From Gemmataceae bacterium (GTDB lineage Bacteria > Planctomycetota > Planctomycetia > Gemmatales > Gemmataceae), in assembly GCA_947490035.1 (NCBI GenBank), contig CANLGS010000087.1, positions 1 through 9,521 on the forward strand: DNA of 9,521 nucleotides, written 5' to 3'. A program made the translations under genes and the position numbers. Below the pieces are notes generated by a model. The model was given only the letters and a program-made list of their open reading frames with translations, ran no database searches and was not told the DNA's origin. This document shows positions 7,143 to 9,521 of the stretch, one piece after another; positions within the stretch are counted from its first letter, which is position 1; each line of letters starts with the position of its first letter.

Positions 7143-7658
7143 ATGGAAGTGCTCATCCCCGCCGACCGCATCCACGCACGCGTGGACGAACTGGCCGTAC
7201 AGATCGTTCGCGCCTACGACGGCAAGCCGGTCACGGTGGTGGGCATCCTGACCGGCTGCCTCATCTTCACCGCCGACCTCATCCGCAAAATCGACCTGCC
7301 CCTGCGGGTCGCGTTCATCACCGCGTCGAGCTATCGCGGCGAGACGTTCGTCGCCGGGCGCCTGGAGATCCGCGACGAACTGCTGCCGGACATCGCGGGC
7401 AAGCACATCCTGTTGCTCGACGACATCCTCGACACCGGCAAGACGCTGACGCGCGTGGTCGCGCACCTGATCGACCGCGGCGCGGCGTCCATCAAGGTCG
7501 CGGTGCTGCTGCGGAAGGTTGGCAGGCAGGAGGTGCCGTTCGAGCCGGACTTCGTCGGGTTCACGATCCCCGACCGGTTCGTCGTCGGCTACGGGTTGGA
7601 CTTCAACGACGAACACCGCCACCTGCCGTACATTGGGGTATTGCAGCCGGGGGAATAG
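7143..7658 (+). CDS. hpt: Hypoxanthine phosphoribosyltransferase
   Basis: A protein of 171 residues that salvages hypoxanthine (and usually guanine) by joining it to PRPP, giving IMP/GMP plus pyrophosphate in the cytoplasm. The PRPP-binding signature LLLDDILDTGKTL is at about 90-102 with the acidic pair Asp93-Asp94. The loop VVGILTGCLIF is at 32-42, the flexible-loop ASSYRGET at 61-68, and the purine-binding region is LLRKVGRQEV (Lys125) followed by FVGFTIPDRFVVGYGLDF and RHLPYIG. All are close to the bacterial Hpt pattern. The ATG at 7143 is preferred because it has GGAG (7130-7133) nine bases away and gives the usual MEVLI... N-terminus. The GTG at 7116 would add nine atypical residues. It lies 67 bases after the H1-like gene and 78 before the glycosyltransferase, so co-transcription is plausible. 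Confidence 0.95.
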   Translation: MEVLIPADRIHARVDELAVQIVRAYDGKPVTVVGILTGCLIFTADLIRKIDLPLRVAFITASSYRGETFVAGRLEIRDELLPDIAGKHILLLDDILDTGKTLTRVVAHLIDRGAASIKVAVLLRKVGRQEVPFEPDFVGFTIPDRFVVGYGLDFNDEHRHLPYIGVLQPGE

Positions 7659-7673
7659 TGTCTGGTGTCTGGT
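7658..7673. repeat. Short tandem GTGTCTG heptamer at the hpt stop codon
   Basis: Two copies of GTGTCTG (7658-7664 and 7665-7671) plus two further bases begin on the last base of the hpt TAG stop codon. It is short and could be chance, but it repeats the pattern of heptamer tandems directly after a stop codon seen at 1193-1227. Confidence 0.4.
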
Positions 7674-7736
7674 TAGCCGCGACCCGAAGTCCGCGCGGGG
7701 GAGCGCGAACAAACACCCACCACGAAACACGACGCC

Positions 7737-8834
7737 TTGAAGCTCTTCTTCCTTACCTCCGACCTCGGCGACGGCGAATCGGCGGGGCAGCTCGCGCTGC
7801 TGGCGCAGGCGCTGCCGCGCGACCGGTTCGCGGTCGCGGTCGGCGCGCTCGGACCGGCGACCGGTGCCGCGTCGGACACGCTCCTTTCCGCCGGCATCCC
7901 CGCGACCGCGCTACCGGTACGGAACGTACTCGACTTCAGCGGGATACGCCGCCTCCGGCGGACCGTACACGAGTCCGGGGCGGCGGTGCTGCACGCGTTC
8001 GGCGCCGACGCGGTGCGGGTCGCGCGCGTGTGCCTGGCGCGAAACGGCGAGGGCAACGCCCCGCGACTCGTGGCGACCGGCGCGGCGGAACCCGGTGGCG
8101 GCGTGGGCGGGTGGCTCGCGGCCCGCCAACTGCGGCGCGCCGACCGCGTGATCGCGACCGGGTGGGCCGAAGGCGAGCGCTACCGGCGCGCCGGGGTGAT
8201 CGGCGACCGGCTCACGCGCATCGCGCCGGCGGTGGCGCCGCCCCCAACCGCGCCCGACCGCGACGCGTTCTGCCGCGACGTGGGCGCGCCCGACGGCGCG
8301 CCACTGATCTTCGCCGGCGGGCGCCTGGACGCGGCGCACGGCTGGAAGGACACGGTCCCGGCGTTCGACATGATGCGCTACGTCTCGCCCGCGCTCCAAC
8401 TGGTGCTGACCGGCGACGGCCCCGACCGCGCCGCGGCGGAAGGTTTGGGCCGCGCGCTCGCGTTCGACGACTTCCGCATCCGGTTCAGCGGCGCCCGCTC
8501 GGACCTGGCCGCCGCGACGCTCCTCGCCGATCAGGTGTGGGTGACGTGCGTTCGCGGCGGCGAACAACTGGCGCTGCGGGCGATGGCGGCCGGTCGGCCG
8601 GTGGTGGCGTTCCACACGCCGGAGTTGGGCGAGATCATCGACGACGGCGCGACCGGTTACCTGGTGCCGCCGGGCGACCGCGCCGCGCTCGCGATGAAGG
8701 CGCAGATGCTGCTCGCGTACCCGGAGACGGCGGCGCGCATGGGCGAAGCCGGCCGCGCCCGCGCCGCGGAGCGGTTCGGCGTGGCGCGCTTCGCGGAGCA
8801 GCACGCGCGGGTGTATCAGGAACTGGATGGGTGA
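7737..8834 (+). CDS. Glycosyltransferase, GT-B fold (GT4-like), lacking the E-x7-E glutamates
   Basis: A protein of 365 residues that starts at a TTG (product MKLFFLTSDLG, a standard N-terminus). No ATG/GTG fits and no Shine-Dalgarno sequence is seen. The N-terminal half is an acceptor-side Rossmann domain (GESAGQLALLAQAL at 13-26). The C-terminal half shows GT4-like elements: LIFAGGRLDAAHGWKD (190-205), LVLTGDGPD (222-230), ALRAMAAGRPVVAFHTPELG (279-298) and GATGYLVPPGD (304-314). It is expected to transfer a sugar from a nucleotide-sugar donor. Neither donor nor acceptor can be told from the sequence. In this family a glutamate pair spaced E-x7-E normally sits just before and within ...EAMA..; here the aligned positions are Arg273 and Arg281. 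The enzyme may therefore use a different donor geometry or be non-catalytic. A weak CGCGC/GCGCG hairpin (7692-7707) precedes the gene. Confidence 0.82.
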   Translation: MKLFFLTSDLGDGESAGQLALLAQALPRDRFAVAVGALGPATGAASDTLLSAGIPATALPVRNVLDFSGIRRLRRTVHESGAAVLHAFGADAVRVARVCLARNGEGNAPRLVATGAAEPGGGVGGWLAARQLRRADRVIATGWAEGERYRRAGVIGDRLTRIAPAVAPPPTAPDRDAFCRDVGAPDGAPLIFAGGRLDAAHGWKDTVPAFDMMRYVSPALQLVLTGDGPDRAAAEGLGRALAFDDFRIRFSGARSDLAAATLLADQVWVTCVRGGEQLALRAMAAGRPVVAFHTPELGEIIDDGATGYLVPPGDRAALAMKAQMLLAYPETAARMGEAGRARAAERFGVARFAEQHARVYQELDG

Positions 8835-8842
8835 GCGAAAGA

Positions 8843-8949
8843 AAGAGCCGCAGATAAACGCAGAAGAACGCAGATCAAGCAGAAGACAGTTTGAAAACAA
8901 CTCTTCTTCTTTTCCGATCTGCGTTCTTCTGCGTTTATCTGCGGCTCTT
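8843..8949. repeat. 34-base perfect inverted repeat between convergent genes, possible bidirectional terminator
   Basis: The left arm 8843-8876 begins AAGAGCCGCAGATAAACGCA and is perfectly reverse-complementary to 8916-8949, with a 39-base spacer that is A/T-richer than the rest of the window. It starts eight bases after the glycosyltransferase stop codon and ends five bases before the trpG stop codon on the other strand, so it fills the convergent gap almost exactly. Either transcript would end in the same long stem, consistent with a bidirectional terminator. Within each arm the word CGCAGA recurs (CGCAGATAAACGCAGAAGAACGCAGA has 9-10 base spacing). Short frames through it (product containing EPQINAEERR) are spurious translations of a repeat that I recall as common in planctomycetes. 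Confidence 0.85.
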
Positions 8950-8954
8950 CTGCT

Positions 8955-9521
8955 TTACACCACCTTGAGTGCCAGGAAGTTCCGCAGGACGGTCGGGCCT
9001 TCCACCGTGAGGAAGCTCTCCGGGTGGAACTGGACGCCGTGCAGCGGCCACGTCTTGTGCCGCACGCCCATGATCTCGCCCTCCGCGGTCCACGCGGACA
9101 CTTCAAAGTCCGGGTTCTTCCACGTCTCCTTCTTGATGACCAGCGAGTGATAGCGGGTCGCGTCGAACGGGTTGGTCATGCCCACAAACAGGCCGCGACC
9201 ATCGTGGAGGATGGGCGATACCTTGCCGTGCATGATGCGCGAATTGCGGACCACCTCGCCGCCGAACGTGTGGCCGATGCACTGGTGCCCGAGGCACACG
9301 CCGAACACCGGCACGGTGGGCGCGAACCGCCTGAGTACGTCGTTGCAGATGCCGGCTTCGTTCGGCGTGCAGGGTCCAGGCGAAAGGACAATGTGCGTCG
9401 GCGCGAGCGCCGCGATCTCGTCGAGCGTGATCTGGTCGTTGCGCACCACCTTCATGTTCAGCGCGGCGTTAATCTCGCCGAACCGCTGCACGAGGTTGTA
9501 AGTGAACGAGTCGTAGTTGTC
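8955..9521 (-). CDS. trpG: Glutamine amidotransferase subunit of anthranilate/aminodeoxychorismate synthase (5' end outside the window)
   Basis: Runs off the right edge. The visible 188 residues begin DNYDSFTYNLVQRFGE, so only about four or five N-terminal residues are missing. It is a class I glutamine amidotransferase: it releases ammonia from glutamine for the synthase subunit (TrpE or PabB) acting on chorismate, in tryptophan or folate synthesis. The oxyanion region is LSPGPCTPNEAG, the nucleophile Cys lies in GVCLGHQ (about residue 76 of the visible part), and the His and Glu of the triad are in GVQFHPES (about 166 and 168). Length and motifs are complete. The sequence alone does not separate TrpG from PabA, and in many bacteria one protein serves both. 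It converges on the glycosyltransferase gene with a long inverted repeat between them. Confidence 0.93.
   Translation of the reverse strand, partial: DNYDSFTYNLVQRFGEINAALNMKVVRNDQITLDEIAALAPTHIVLSPGPCTPNEAGICNDVLRRFAPTVPVFGVCLGHQCIGHTFGGEVVRNSRIMHGKVSPILHDGRGLFVGMTNPFDATRYHSLVIKKETWKNPDFEVSAWTAEGEIMGVRHKTWPLHGVQFHPESFLTVEGPTVLRNFLALKVV

Noticed and set aside
8827..9150. Small proteins containing EPQINAEERR
   Set aside because: They are read through the 34-base-arm repeat and the antisense of trpG.

Overview
The window looks like a piece of a GC-rich planctomycete chromosome, most likely from the Gemmata/Gemmataceae group. This is inferred from the high GC content, the loosely packed short operons, the use of GTG/TTG starts, and the style of the intergenic dispersed inverted repeats, which resemble ones I associate with that group. 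No rRNA, tRNA, CRISPR array, transposase or phage gene is visible.

Layout. Positions 1-2743 hold a minus-strand pair. First comes a circularly permuted ATP-grasp protein (1233-2743), whose 5' end appears to be broken by a single-base frameshift near 2570. It is followed by an alpha-E (DUF403) protein (121-1134). The two families are usual partners in a predicted peptide-ligase/modification cluster, and the rest of that cluster would lie left of position 1. Positions 2994-5756 (minus) encode phosphoenolpyruvate carboxylase. Positions 5932-6489 (minus) encode a short ERI-1-like DEDDh 3'-5' exonuclease.

Divergent from the exonuclease is a plus-strand run: a glycine-zipper plus lysine-rich histone-H1-like protein (6644-7075), hypoxanthine phosphoribosyltransferase (7143-7658) and a GT-B glycosyltransferase lacking the usual E-x7-E glutamates (7737-8834). 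Converging on it from the right is the glutamine amidotransferase subunit of anthranilate/aminodeoxychorismate synthase (8955 to the window edge, minus), which lacks only its first few codons.

The most striking non-coding feature is that almost every gene is followed, 0-10 bases after its stop codon, by a palindromic or tandem repeat, and that nearly every one belongs to a different sequence family: a 32-bp tandem hairpin unit (61-124), inverted arrays of a heptamer (1141-1227), a 30-bp-arm inverted repeat (2871-2984), a nested double inverted repeat (5801-5922), a short GTGTCTG tandem (7658-7673) and a 34-bp-arm inverted repeat between convergent genes (8843-8949). The genes are mainly housekeeping or peptide-modification functions. 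I see no defence island or complete novel system. The items most worth a second look are the 3'-end repeat pattern, the chimeric glycine-zipper/H1 protein, the frameshifted ATP-grasp gene and the glycosyltransferase without canonical glutamates.
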